From: Nephrocerus scutellatus
Lineage: Eukaryota > Arthropoda > Insecta > Diptera > Pipunculidae
Direction of reading: 5' to 3'
DNA: 64,000 nt
NCBI GenBank assembly: GCA_947095585.1
Contig: OX352764.1
Span: 73,489,536 to 73,553,535 of the forward strand
Below, piece after piece: positions 52,820 to 64,000 of this stretch. How positions within the stretch are numbered: the stretch's first letter is position 1; each line of letters opens with the position of its first letter. Made by a program: the position numbers and the translations under genes. The notes under the pieces were generated by a model. The model was not told the origin of the DNA. It made no database searches and saw only the letters and a list, made by a program, of their open reading frames with translations.

Positions 52820-54865
52820 ATAAGTTAGTGATCCACTTTGAGCTTCATTTGTAATGTCATCAGGTTCGAGTTGTCCCGGCAATCTTATTAACATGTGATC
52901 TATCTGATTGGGAGTGGCTTCATGAGTACGGACAAATACTCAAAACAACCGAAGTACTCGCATGTGACTGAAAACAAAATTTATAAAAAATAGTTCTACG
53001 CAGATTGATCATTTTAAATAAAAAGTTTGTAAAATCTCTATTAAATAATATGTTTGGATAAACAAATGTTTTATAAAAATGCAATTAACGTTAAGAGATT
53101 TTGAAAAAGACAGCTAACGTAAGCAGTGCCATTTCTTGCATTTCATAACTTTTGGATTGTCTTTGTTATATCTACAGAAGTATATGCATCATAAAAAAAC
53201 ATCATAAAAGCTGTCTTCTGTCTGAAGGAATGGCATTTGTTCGTTGCCATCTGCGCTCTTGTATTCATATGTTGATACCATATTGGCTGATATCATTTGC
53301 TCTTTCATCTTGAATCATCCTTTTCAGTTTGCTGGCGTATTGAATGCATCTACCTTAAAATACAATTCGGATAGAATACAACATGCATTGTCTCCCGGAC
53401 CTGGTCCATACACCAAATTGAGATTTTTTCCATTAAACCGTATGCGAAACAGCAAAAATTCATCTTCCACCAAAATAAAAAGTTTAAAACTTTTTGATTG
53501 GTTTTTCGGGAGAAGGACATTTGACTTGTCTTCAGTTCGTGTGAGTTAGTGGCAGTCCAATTGTCTTTATGCTGCTTTGTATATCTAACTTAGAATTCGA
53601 TAGATTGATTCGATCCAGATGGTTGCGTTTTATGAGAAAATTGAACATGTTATAGTACGTATATAATGAAGAACATTTTACGAGAAAATAGCTCTATGTG
53701 TAGTATTGCGATGACTGTTTTTTTTTAATCTTTTGGTTTTTTGAAGTTAAACTTCTTTTTAATTTTTTGTTTTATTTTCTGCAAATGCACGTATCTAATT
53801 GAATCAAGCAATAGATTTGAATATAGCACGACAAAACAAAGCAGTTTTAAAATTAGTGAAAAGTTAGTTCAAATCGAATTAGGGATATCTATAATTCAGC
53901 ACTCTCTGAACTCTAATTACCAACTTTTAATCAACTAAAAAGCATGTTATTAAAATTCTACTCAACATTACATAATAAGAGCTTTTTCACGTTGTTTGGT
54001 GGACATCATTTTTCACTTTGCATTGGATTTGCTATCAATTGGTGTTGAGAATATTCGGTTTTTTTTGACAATGTTAATTATAAGAATGTTCGTGTTTTTT
54101 TTTTTTCTTTTTTTGATGGAAAAAGAATGATCGAGGTTTCCCTGGTGATTTCGACATTTTTGAAAGGATATATTTTTAAGGTAAATTTTCATTCTGTTTA
54201 AAAATTCACCTCACTCATGAAAACCATGGAAAGTGGTTTATAACATTTCGTTTATTTTATATCTTCTTATATCGGTCGAAGTTCGGCAGAATATGGGGAA
54301 ACAGACTTATGTGAAAAAACGCACGTGACGTAAGTCTTTTGACTGATGAAAGTACGATTGTAGTAGATGATGCCGATTAAGACAAGGAAAGACTTTTTGG
54401 TCGGGTATAAAGTATATAAAAATACACAAAACGAAGCCTGGGAAAATCTATGACTACCATGAAAATGAAGATTATTAATGCGGTCATACTTGGTTATTTA
54501 ATCAGCAATAAAATGAAAAAATTAAAAACCGTTTACGAACCAACGGAGGAACTCTCAGCATTAGTCGCCTAAAAAAAGTATTCATTCAATGATTTAATGG
54601 GATAGACTCTAAAATTCATACATTTAGGTAGCTTGCATGAGAACACTGATAATAACTCTTATGATAATAGACAACGATTCATAGGAATGTTAGAACGTTA
54701 CAATTTGATAGTTAGGAGTAATGTCCCCTGATGTAGCCACTTAGGTTGGTTTGATGACGGTATAAAATCTCATATGAACAGAATCTGCACGTTTCTTTGT
54801 TGAATGAATCATCAAATCCACCACCAGACCAGCAGTAGGTAATACGGAGGTAATACGGAGGTTTC
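52820..54865. other. Gene-free stretch
   Basis: A 101-codon frame (53244-53549) and a 65-codon frame (53741-53938) are not recognised. No repeat edges were found. Runs of T are common near 54060-54110. Confidence 0.45.
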
Positions 54866-54869
54866 TGTG

Positions 54870-55560
54870 CAAAAATTTTGTGTTCTTTACTTACTTAGAT
54901 CCTGCGTTCCCTTATGGGACATTCATCTCGCTTACGACCCATTCATTGCGTTTCGTTGTGTACTCACGTCATGCGAGGACCTCCATGTAATCGCCATTGT
55001 TGCATGCCAATACAACTTTCGTACTCACGCAATGTTTGCAAATCCACTGCCATTTTCAACTTTGTATAATCCTATCTATCCGATCCTGTTACTCTCTCAT
55101 AAAGTTCTTCGTTTGAGATACGATTTGGCAAGAACATTCATAAAGAGTTTCTTACACATTGGCTAACAATTGTTTGCATTTTTGTGACATTGACGCCACC
55201 GTATAGGAACTGCCGCCATATAATAGCATCTATTATACGCTAGAGCAGAACATTTGAAGCCGGCTGTTTATGCTGGTTGTGCTGCTTCCCTCTATTTTAG
55301 ACTGATACACTGAATGCAGTCATGGCATTTGATGTGCGGCTGATTACATACAACTCGGATAGACCGTCAAAAACAAGACGAGTGATTCAGAGATTCCTTA
55401 ATTCCGGATACACAAACAATAAGTTGATGAGTTCAGTGGGCAAAGAATTACGTTTCGCGGGGTTTATCCTCAGCCTTATACAGTTCGCCTCTGCCACCAT
55501 TCTAGATGAAGCAGGTGTTTTCTGAGCAAATAAAAAGTTTTCATACGGTCTTTCAAAAAT
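54870..55560 (-). pseudogene. Highly degenerate LINE remnant
   Basis: The minus strand near 55490-55440 reads ANCIRLRINPAKRN, like the RT motif after the palm. A stretch near 55090-55000 resembles the IGTAIKRRKWQWI block of LINE-C-type proteins. The rest is too decayed to align by eye. The assignment is weak. Confidence 0.35.
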
Positions 55561-55614
55561 ATCTATGTTCAACAGTTGCACGCATGTAGTATTTCTTATT
55601 ACATTATTTGGCGC

Positions 55615-55866
55615 ATCATACCGTGTGGTCGCGGCCATAGCTTCTCACGGCTATTTGTGTTGTGCGTGTTTTATTTTTGCACACAGATGAAGGGAACTAT
55701 AATTTAAAGCCATATCCGAAAGGAGAATTAAGAAGCTTGGCAGTTTGTCAGATATTCGCGAGAGGTGAGACCGTCATAAAACTTTTAGGTGTTTTTTTTT
55801 CGAAATCAAACTTCTAACCTTCCGCTCAGTAGTAGCACTAACCCCTAGAGCTACTGCGCCCACATT
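55615..55866 (-). mobile_element. tRNA-derived SINE, copy 3, diverged
   Basis: On the minus strand: GGGCGCAGTAGCTCTAGGGG (A box region), GGTTAGAAGTTTGATTTCG (decayed B box), then CACCTCTCGCGAATATCTGA, TGTGCAAAAATAAAACACGC and CCGTGAGAAGCTATGGCCGC. It shares the block after the B box with copy 1, which copy 2 lacks. It is the oldest-looking of the three. Confidence 0.78.
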
Positions 55867-55867
55867 G

Positions 55868-57125
55868 CTGTATTCTTGGTGTATCTTAAAGCAGCGGTTT
55901 GAAGGCTAGCATTTTTTTTTACTTAAACGGTTAATATTTACTGAGGTGTTCATGCATTTTTTTCGGATGGCACATATATGGCAAGACACCAATTTTTGGG
56001 TAGTGTTTTGTTTCCAACAACGTAAACGAAGACATAAAATTGCTCCAAAAAAGTAATGCCACTTAAGTTTGTACATCGCTCCACAAACAAGAGAATTCTA
56101 GAGAAAACCCATATTTTCATAAAAATGTGCAATAAAATCAACTTAAATATTCTACGCCTTCACCAGTATACATCGTTTTAAGTTAGATAGAGTAAAACTT
56201 ATTTTGATGCTCCTCATGTCTGCAATATAAATTTTAAAATAACAATACCAACATTTTCTGAGAGAAACTTTCCTGAAGTATTTTCTTAGTAAATCAGAAG
56301 TTATAGGTGGGTCGTAAGTGGCATTAATTCTAAAAAGTTTATTGTTAAACGCGTAGGAAGTGAAGTAGTGAGCTTTAAAACTAACATAAAATTTTAGAAC
56401 TATAGAAACCCCCAATTGCAGTTTACCTTTACTCAACTAGATGTTTTCTTCCAAGCGTTTTGGTCATGAAATATGAGTCATAAGAACGACAAATCCAATT
56501 AATTATAAAAACACTTGGTAATAGGTGTTTTTGTATAGACAGAAATAATCGTAAGTTTACCGATAAAATATTTAGTTTTTATTTATTTTACTTTTATTGT
56601 ATGAAAAATTTATCATTGAGATATTTAAGGACAAAGCGCAACTTAAAGACGACTTGGTTTCTTTTTATGATAGTTACTAGAATAAGATTAATGAATATTC
56701 CTTTGAATATAATATAAGGGATATGGATGTAGTTTTACCAGGCCTTGTGGTGCCCTACAGCATTAACTTATTGAAATTACATGTTGGCAATATAAGTTAA
56801 TGTTCAGAATTTTCTGTTTTGTTATTATGTACACAATCAATGCTAAGACAATGGTTCTACCACTTTCACCTGGATGTGGAATTTGTGTGCTTAGTAAAAA
56901 CCTCGTTGCATTGTCGAGTTGACGACTCCGGAGATGCTACAGTAAGGAAATTTACATACTCAGGTTGCCTAAGCAAACATGAATCCATTCGAAATGCCTT
57001 TGGGGAAAGATATCGGGGCAGATTAATCATTATCCGAAAGGATGGCGAGCGATCAAACATCCACATGGTGGCCTCAGGTAATTTTTCCCATATAAGAAAG
57101 CGGTTAATTGTTGGGCTAGTCCTTT
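55868..57125. other. Gene-free stretch
   Basis: Frames at 56152-56436 (minus) and 56819-57133 (plus) are unrecognised. The segment 56870-57120 is less AT-rich and may be an old LINE remnant, but I cannot support it. Confidence 0.4.
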
Positions 57126-57129
57126 CAAA

Positions 57130-57720
57130 GTAAGGTAGGCGCTAGGGATGTAAAACGTTCACGCATTTACATAGGATTCTTCAGCTCAGACGATACTTTA
57201 CTTGCTTATGTCCTATATCCCTTTGTGGGTCCCTGCACGTGCGGTTCCTGGCAATGAGCTTCAGCTCTATCCAACTCTTCCCCAATTGCCGTGACTCCTC
57301 CTCAACTGTTATGCGCCATGTATTTCATGGACGACCCGTTCTTCTATCATCCTGAGATAACGGATTCCATTGCATTGCGTAGTTTGCTATGGAACTGTCG
57401 CTTTTTCGGAGTGTATGAGCAATCCACTGCCACTTCCGTCGTTGGATGGCTGTGCCTATTGGTTCCTAACCCGTTCTGTTGTAAGGATGTTCATTAGGCC
57501 AGAAAACACACGTTTGCAATCTTTTTGTGATAGTAGCGGTCACCTTCCAAGTGCTGCACCCATACAACAGCACAGATTCAACATTTGAACGGAACAGTCG
57601 CAGCTTGGTGTTTAAGCTGATCGCATTGCTTCGCCATATCATGGACATCATTCCAAACACTGACTTTGCTTTGCCGATTCGGTTGAAAATGTCCTGTTCG
57701 GTTCTTGTACTTACATATAT
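57130..57720 (-). pseudogene. LINE-C 3' fragment
   Basis: The minus strand gives FGMMSMIWRSNAISLNTKLR, LFRSNVESVLLYGCSTWKV and TATITKRLQT, then in other frames the LGKSWIELKLIAR-like end and the DPQRDIGHK end. These match 40790-41215 of LINE-C, with the same GGGATATAGGACATAA 3' terminus. It is 5' truncated at 57720, where an RTE-like fragment abuts in the opposite orientation. Confidence 0.82.
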
Positions 57721-57724
57721 TAGG

Positions 57725-58065
57725 GTGAGGACTCTGACCTGATAGCCATGTTTAAGAGGGTTTTCTTATGGAAAATTATTTGCTCCATATGTGAGGAAGG
57801 AAGATTCTGGAGATTCTACAATGATGAGATCTACGAGTGTTACCATTATGTTGACATTGTGAATATAATTAAGATCGGTATGCTCCGGTGGGCAGGACAC
57901 CTAGCTCGCATGAACGAATAGGATCCCTTTCGAAAAGTCCTTTGCGGTAGAAGTAATGGGACTAGAAAGCAATGCTGCTGGGAAAATGTCGTAAGCAAAT
58001 ACGGCTGGAGTTTAGGAATGCCAAACTGGATGACGTCGCCTTGAAATCGGGTCGATGAAGCAAAC
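57725..58065 (+). pseudogene. RTE-like LINE 3' fragment
   Basis: ATATGTGAGGAAGGAAGATT, CATGTTGACATTGTGAATAT-like, CTCCGGTGGGCAGGACACCT and GAGTTTAGGAATGCCAAACT match 32805-33085 of the RTE-like LINE, with about 15-20% divergence by eye and in-frame stops. This is the C-terminal zinc-binding region. Confidence 0.82.
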
Positions 58066-59565
58066 ATTTTACAAATTCTTTTTTCAAAAGAAGCTAATTT
58101 CTAAAATCTGAAAGAACTAAACTCTATAATTCACTAAAGAAAAATGATCTAGTTCTCTTGGTAAGCATCTATTTAAAATGCTTTTGGATTGTAATGATAC
58201 GGAAAAACCGAATTTGGTAAATCATTCCATCACATTCGAGTTGTGTGGGTCAAGAAAAAAACTCTAATGGTTCACAAAAGGACGATGATAAACTGAGAAA
58301 TATTTTAGGCGCCATATGCATTGTGGTTGAATTGGTGAAGAGGCGGAAGAATGCATGCGGCCATTTCAATTAAGCAATTAACAGTGACAAGCAGGAAACA
58401 CTTATGCGATGTTTAGTAACGTTATGTGGTAGATGGAAGACAACAGAATAGACATGATATGCTCTGAGGCATTGTCGTATACCACAAAATCTACATATAC
58501 TACAATATGGCTTTGATAGGTCCAGTAATTTTGGCGTAGTTATCTTTTATATGGACAATCATTTTTATGCATAAAGATGAACCGTGAACTTTAAAACTTA
58601 ACTGTGTAAAATATAACTAATTAAGAATTCGCCGATCATGATAAATTTATTATTATCGTAGGATAAATTTAAATCGCTTAATATTGCATTTTAACACTGT
58701 ATAATTTACACAGGAAATACAACATACGTATATAATGAATTGTTAATTGTTAATTGTTGTATAATTTCTGTTTATCTTTGCTTAATTAAGAGACAAACTG
58801 CCCGTATACTAATAAAAAAATCTCACAAATTTCAAGGATTCTTCGTTAAAACTCTGCAATTCTATGTTGTATATATTTTCAAATTCTTATTTAATCAACC
58901 CCTATTTAAGCGGAAAAGACAAATAATATACACACTTGTTTGTAGAAACAAACTTCATTCACTCAAAGTTTAACTTAAGATTCTTTGTTAAGAACTTTTT
59001 ACAAGCGAAATAAATCATTTGCAGAAAACTGTTCATTAACATCGCTTTAAGGGTGACAAAATCCAAAGATTGTTAATTATTTTCTTAATTAACAAGAATT
59101 GAAATAAGTTACGGAATTCGGCGTATGTTAAGACCAAATATTAAGCGAGTTTTAAAACATAAGGAGTACAAAAGTTTTCATCTATCATTTAATAATGCAG
59201 GAAACATTAAATGTTTTTAAGGAGAGAATACAATAACAATGGGGAAACCGTCATATTTTTTGAGTTACATCTATAAATCTGAAAGACACATTTAATTATT
59301 TAACCAAAATTTATATAAAAAAAGTGGATGCGTGCACTTATATACGCGCGTTAAAAATTATACTTCTTTGGCGGGATTAAAAGATTTAAGGTTATTATGC
59401 ACGCTAAAAATCCATATGAATAGAATTATAAGACGAGTAAATGGAGATATTAAATTCGATCAATGGAATGTTATCGGATGACTCGATATATAACATAGCA
59501 CAATGTTTGAGTTCACTGCGCAACAAAATGTCACAACTGGATAATTAAAAATGCTCTATAGTATA
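58066..59565. other. Gene-free AT-rich stretch
   Basis: A 77-codon frame at 58740-58973 is not recognised. Nothing else is seen. Confidence 0.5.
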
Positions 59566-59567
59566 AA

Positions 59568-60540
59568 ATACTAGATGAGTACCAGGCGGATGTAAAATTT
59601 TACACCAATATCGCCCCCACATCTCTTCCACTGCTTCCCTCCACATAGCAGTGATTTACCATCACTATAGTGCCCAGCTCTGCACGTTAATAAAAATTGA
59701 CACACATATCGCTCAGTAACACCCCATATTACCATCTTACCATCACTATTCACCTCAGTGACCTCGAAAACTATTGATTGGACTGTAATATCGGTCACAC
59801 CCTCCTCTCACATATCTACCCCGACCCTTAGAGGTATCACATCAGAGACCTAGAAAACTATAGAATCGACACTAACATCAATAACCCCTTACCTCCCACC
59901 GTCAACCAACCTACTAATACACGTATTTAATTCCTGGTAGTAAGTAATATGTATACCAAGTTTGGTCAAGGCGTATATATAAAAAATATATCCTAAACAG
60001 ATTTTCAAAGACCCTAAAAGGCCTATCTCCCAAAGACTTCTAAAAACACCCTCAAAATGCCTCCTAAAAGCCCTCAAAAGACTCCCAAAAGATCACCTTA
60101 AAAACTCCCAAAATACCCCCAAAAAGAGTGCGATAACACTTCCAAAAGACCGCCAAACCATTTCCAAAAGAACCGCAAATACTGCCAAAAGAAAGGGAAA
60201 GAAGAAAGAATCCCAAAGACCTGACAAGAGACCTCTTTACATAATCTCTAACCCTTAAACCCCCAAAACACTCAATCTCTCAAAAGACCCTCTAAAGATC
60301 GCCAAAAATACTACAAAAAATCCCCTCAACATTCGAAAAATACCTTTAAAATACCACCAAAACACTCCCAAAACATTTCGAAAAGACCAGCAAAAGACCC
60401 CAAAACACTTACATAAGACCCCTAAATACTCCAAAAAGACTACCATAAGACACTCAAAGCACTCCAAAATGACCAAGACCAAGATGTTGAAAAGCGTTTA
60501 GCGGTTTGTGAACTGGATATGTGGTTGATCAGCACTGTGT
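59568..60540 (-). mobile_element. Dispersed repeat with AGCTGACC-like edge and minisatellite
   Basis: The left edge ACTAGATGAGTACCAGGCGG resembles the edges at 7812 and 26165. A C-rich segment with CACCTCAGTGACCTCGAAAA and CATCAGAGACCTAGAAAAC follows, then ATACCAAGTTTGGTCAAGGC and the minisatellite 59995-60485. Element limits and class are uncertain. Confidence 0.35.
59995..60485. repeat. A/C-rich minisatellite, unit about 10-20 bp
   Basis: Degenerate units of CCCTCAAAAGACTCCCAAAA run nearly throughout. Complementary units form the array at 7978-8290. Read on the minus strand they give a hydrophobic 75-codon frame that I regard as an artefact. Confidence 0.82.
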
Positions 60541-60875
60541 AGCGGACAGTGGAAACATTAAATCATCATTTCGCACTTTCGTAATGCTCTCAATTTCGCC
60601 CTCTTAATTTTTGGAATTCCACTAGTTGGTGTCAGACTATATAGGCAAAGATTGTAACGCTCAGCAATTTGCAGTCATTATAACGATTAGGGATTACAAA
60701 GTTTTCCTAGCCGGGGTAAACTCAGGGTGATCAGAGTAAGAAATCAAAAAGGTCTTTACAATAAATTTCTTTCTATTTATGACTCTTGACTTTAATTGAG
60801 CGTTTATTTTCAGTTTAGATTTATATATAATGCATGATGCATGAAGCCTGGGCGTTACGTAAATCTTGCCGTGCG
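60541..60875. other. No gene seen
   Basis: Mixed sequence with no recognised frame. Confidence 0.45.
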
Positions 60876-60877
60876 TG

Positions 60878-61237
60878 AGCATCGCTGACGTGAGCCTGGG
60901 CAATGCGTGAGACATGACCGTGAGCCTTGACGTGAGTCGTGACGTAAGCCATGACATGCCTTAACGTGAGCCTTGACGAGATCCTTGACCTGAGCTTTGA
61001 CGAAGTGAGTCTTGACAATGTGATCCTTGACGTACCTTGACGTGAGCTTTGACGAGAGCCTTGACGGAGTGACCCTTGACAAGAGCCTTGACGAGAAAAT
61101 TGTCGTGCTTTGACGAGAGCCTTGATGGAGGAAGCCTTGACGAAGTGAGCCTTGATAAAGTGAGCCTTGACGTGAGCTCTTACGAAGTGTGCCTTGACCG
61201 TGAGCCTTGATGACGTGAGCCTTGACAGCGGTGGCAG
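60878..61237. repeat. GTGAGCCTTGAC minisatellite
   Basis: About 25 degenerate units of CCTTGACGTGAG or CCTTGACGAAGTGAG (12-15 bp). The minus strand is open for 201 codons (60821-61426), with a KAHFVKAH/RQGSRQ-like repeat, because the unit is mostly a multiple of three. Nothing supports a real protein. The flank 61240-61490 is GC-rich, with GCGGCAAGC repeats. Confidence 0.85.
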
Positions 61238-61552
61238 CGATATGCTGAGATGTACCAACGGAACAACCTTTGAATGTGCTGAATGACGTCTGCAGCGAAT
61301 ATGCAGAGTGACATTGGCAGCGTTGCAGAGTGAATGTGTTAGGCTACGGCCACGCACTGAGCTGCAAGCGACAGAGCGGCGGAGCGGGAATAAGCTGAGC
61401 GGCAAGCTTAAACGGCAAGTGGCCATGTATTGAGCGGCAATGCTTAGGCGATTAGTTGAATAATTGTGAAAGTGTCGTCGTCGACTGCTGCTAGCCGCAG
61501 TGTTTTACAAGAAAGTCATTTTAACATTTTCAAAATTGTCTTAGGTTTAAAA

Positions 61553-61755
61553 AAAAGAGCTTATAAAAATTAAAATTTGTCTTGTAAATTCTTTAATCGG
61601 AGATACACAGGTGTGCAGTTTGAATAAAATTGAGTTAATTTAAAAAAAAAATATATGAGAGTCCTTTGGTCCAGGGACCCGATCACTTCGAAATTTTTAC
61701 AAAAAGTTTTGTCCATCTGAGATACACATGCGTATAAAATTTGAAGAAAATCCCA
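61553..61755 (-). mobile_element. HINE L, 3' end plus two units
   Basis: GAGCTTATAAAAATTAAAAT, TCTTGTAAATTCTTTAATCG and GAGATACACAGGTGTGCAGT mark a diverged 3' end. A second unit has TTTGGTCCAGGGACCCGATC and GTCCATCTGAGATACACATG. It stops at about 61755. Confidence 0.7.
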
Positions 61756-61759
61756 CTGC

Positions 61760-62420
61760 ACTCAACAGTTTGTCGGTAATGTTTTTATTTTTGAATTCTT
61801 ACCATAATGCGTACGTTTTTGTATTTCTGAAATTATACTTCCGTCCTCACACTGGGGTATGCGGTACACCATGAAAGTTTGTAAACAGTGTTGTACCGTT
61901 ATTTTTCTTTTTCAACCATTTGCATACCTATCTAAATCCAGTCTTCATTTACCTATAGTAATAAGCAGTTGACTTAAGTGTAGTGGATTTTTAGTTACTG
62001 ATATAATTAACAGAGAATTGTGTATAGTGGAGTGTTTTTACCTTTTGTGAAAAACTGTTTCCTTGTACTTTTTTTTGTTTTTATTAGGACTTGAACCTGC
62101 ATTCTAAGCAAAAACAATAAAACCATATTATTTGGTTTGTTTAGTCTTTAAGAAGTTTTGTTGTGAAGCGATAACTTGTTTTGATTCTTTCCAGAAACCA
62201 CTACTCAGATGCTGTAGATCCATAGAGATGAAAGCTGCAAATAATCCTGGATTAAAACAGTACAAAAGGACGAATTGATACGTTCAACAAATTGGATCAT
62301 TCCTACGCAACGTCCAGACTTACTCGTCATGGGACTAAGGGGGTTTTGTGTGGTATGCTGGTTCGCAGTGTCATAAATAATATGTTTTCATTCGCCCGTA
62401 GACGAAAATAACTGTTTCAT
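61760..62420. other. Gene-free stretch
   Basis: No gene or repeat is recognised. Confidence 0.5.
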
Positions 62421-62423
62421 ACA

Positions 62424-62665
62424 CTATAACCTAGCTTCGAAAGTAGGCGTTATACACACTAGTGACTTATCATATAAAATACTTTTGTTATTTACTGCAG
62501 TCACAGCAAACACACATTCCCAGATTAATTTTGCATTGTGCATAACCGGTTTAGCAGAAAAACCGGATTTCGTCGTGTGAAAAATAGCGTACATTATTCG
62601 CAGAAAAGTGATGCTCATAAACTCCACTTTCCTCGCTCGTTATGTAATACTCTTATACTATATTG
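62424..62665 (-). repeat. Second copy of the dispersed repeat found at 30110
   Basis: On the minus strand GAGCATCACTTTTCTGCGAA, TGTACGCTATTTTTCACACG, AAATCCGGTTTTTCTGCTAA and GCTGTGACTGCAGTAAATAA match 30200-30322 in order. Its CCGGTTTTTCTGCTAAA block is closer to the second internal unit of the first copy. Confidence 0.65.
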
Positions 62666-62669
62666 CACG

Positions 62670-63040
62670 CACTCGTAAAACAAAATAAAAAAACCCCAAG
62701 AAAAGAGTTTCTGTACGAATTCTTATACAACTTGTGGAACGTCAACTAATAACAAGAAACTAAGTACAGATTCTAAGACGGGGTTTGCAGCAAATAAGAG
62801 AATGCATAATGAACGCCGAAGCTTATAACACAATAGCACCAAGTTTAGTAGGACAAGGAACAACAAATTTAGACACGTACGCTTGCTGCAACTTCTGCAA
62901 TAGAAATAAAAAAAAACTACACCATAAAAATGTGCCAAGGATGTTAACACCCCATGTCCACTCGTATATCTCGACTTCTATCCGTCAGAATGTGATGTGG
63001 CTTGTTTTACAACATTTGGTTAGGATTTGGCTTGCGATGG
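62670..63040. other. No gene seen
   Basis: An 88-codon plus frame (62785-63051) is not recognised; it may be part of the Helitron-like element that ends at 63153. Confidence 0.4.
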
Positions 63041-63044
63041 CGTA

Positions 63045-63153
63045 TTTTTAAGTTTTTTTTATTCATATGGGTAGATTTTGGAGGAAAGGTTTTAAAAAAG
63101 GGGTTTTTCAAATATTCACATGGTGAGCTGAGAAGCTCCGCTTTACTATCTAG
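63045..63153 (+). mobile_element. Helitron-like 3' end, copy 2
   Basis: TTTTTTTTATTCATATGGGT, then CACATGGTGAGCTGAGAAGC, TCCGCTTTACTAT and CTAG followed by T at 63154. The hairpin and the CTAG-T end are in Helitron order. It matches copy 1 at 3437-3620 over at least 100 bp, with gaps. Confidence 0.55.
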
Positions 63154-63154
63154 T

Positions 63155-63845
63155 AGAATAAAGAACTCTACATATATAGATGTATTAAGAGTAAGCATTC
63201 TGAATTAAAAATAAAATTTAACAAAAACATATTTTATAGATAAAATTTTTGATTGGAGTGTACCAGTATGAGGAACACGTTGCAAAAAAATGTGTTAGGT
63301 GGGAAGGTTAAGACCATTGTTTGCAGGGCCGTTAACTTGCCAAATTTATCCCCTTTACAATATAGACTTAAGTAAACATTGTAGAATTTATAAGTAATGA
63401 ACATATCCAAAAGATTGCATATAATTATTACTTACCGGCGGAAAAAAAAATAACACAAAAGTTAAGGTACCCCAAAAATATGTTTTCTCAAAGTTTCAGG
63501 CAATTTGGACCTTAAAAAACAAACAAAGTCCATCGGTATGTGTGTATGTATGTGAGATATTCTAGCCATAACTTCAGAATGGAAAGTTCGATTTCAAAAA
63601 TTCTTTCGCTAAAATGATTTTTAGAACTGAACTGATAAGATTTCACATGAATGGGTTGAGGTACCTGCCATAAGAACTAACCCCCAAGAAATAACATTTT
63701 TGATATAAGCAAAAATTGAAACCTACAAAAAAATTGAATTGAGAAGTTTTAATTTAATTTGGATTTTTAAAATCCCAGCGTACAACTAACTCTTTATTAT
63801 TATAATTTTCACATGTCATGGGAATCGATATGATATGGCCGATTG
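63155..63845. other. No gene seen
   Basis: AT-rich. GTCCATCGGTATGTGTGTAT near 63530 has a short TATGTGTG run. Nothing else is recognised. Confidence 0.45.
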
Positions 63846-63847
63846 AT

Positions 63848-64000
63848 TTGGCATGCTGCGAAATGTTTAGGTTTTCTAACCCGGTGCAAAAAATATTTCA
63901 CTTCCTCTGATCTGGCTACTATCGATAATGCTTTTATTCGCCCTTAACTTGAGTATAATTTTGTATATGGTCTGGTGCGCCTAAAACCATCTTGCATCAA
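63848..64000 (+). pseudogene. LINE-A fragment, cut by the window end
   Basis: GCTGCGAAATGTTTAGGTTT, CTTCCTCTGATCTGGCTACT and TGGTCTGGTGCGCCTAAAAC match 22970-23115 of LINE-A (RT thumb). A stop and a short deletion are present. The element continues beyond the window. Confidence 0.85.

Noticed and set aside
53244..53549. A 101-codon frame as a host exon
   Set aside because: No domain, no recognisable splice context and no neighbouring exons. Left as unrecognised.
55950..57133. Possible small host genes (frames at 55950, 56152 and 56819)
   Set aside because: They are short, lack recognisable domains and have no splice or codon-use support. The 56819 frame may be an old repeat.
60821..61426. 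A 201-codon frame on the minus strand as a real gene
   Set aside because: It coincides with the GTGAGCCTTGAC minisatellite and has no family resemblance. Recorded as a finding but not called as a gene.

Overview
The window looks like a repeat-rich, AT-rich intergenic or heterochromatic stretch of an insect genome, most likely a brachyceran fly. The reasons are Helentron-type (DINE-1/HINE-like) elements with a GTCY microsatellite, a DD41D (rosa-like) mariner, a DD37D (maT-like) mariner, a Ty3/gypsy element, a pogo/Tigger element, a hAT-like fragment and several LINE clades. I cannot name the species. I found no convincing host gene, no tRNA or rRNA gene outside tRNA-derived SINEs, and no CRISPR array. 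Nearly every long open frame is a transposon remnant or is produced by a tandem repeat.

Layout. 1-3301: a tRNA-derived SINE whose (ATT)n tail carries an antisense Dong/R4-like LINE; a 10-bp target duplication encloses the pair. 3.4-4.7 kb: a Helitron-like hairpin end, a CpG-rich minisatellite and scraps of two LINEs. 4.7-8.4 kb: gene-free sequence with a foldback element and minisatellites. 8.5-11.2 kb: two Helentron-like (HINE) copies and the C-terminus of a Helitron helicase. 11.5 kb: an internally deleted mariner with a poly-T junction. 12-18.2 kb: a LINE scrap, then HINE copies, one split by a full-length Tigger element and one ending in a heptamer satellite. 18.2-28.5 kb: a mariner fragment, more HINEs, LINE-A (an APE-type LINE) and a Jockey-like LINE split by other repeats. 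28.7-29.9 kb: a complete DD37D element with inverted repeats and TA duplications. 30-33.6 kb: a hAT-like transposase split by an RTE-like LINE. 34-39.5 kb: gene-poor DNA with HINEs, a palindrome and tandem repeats. 39.5-42.1 kb: an RNase H-bearing LINE (LINE-B) split by another LINE (LINE-C). 43.3-45.8 kb: LINE-A nested inside LINE-A. 45.9-51.2 kb: a gag-less Ty3/gypsy element with identical LTRs, itself split by a DD41D mariner. 51.3-64 kb: two more SINEs, HINEs, LINE pieces, minisatellites and a second Helitron-like 3' end; the window closes inside another LINE-A copy.

These genes do not form a pathway. The structure is a layered series of insertions, and six can be ordered from target duplications or from the host element resuming on the far side: Dong in SINE, Tigger in HINE, RTE in hAT, LINE-C in LINE-B, gypsy in LINE, mariner in gypsy. 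All protein-coding elements show frameshifts, stops or lost catalytic residues, so none looks autonomous as read. The most distinctive signal is the HINE family: arrays of a roughly 120-bp unit, each unit carrying the palindrome TACACATGTGTA or a variant, bounded by short subterminal inverted repeats and able to carry exchangeable internal modules.
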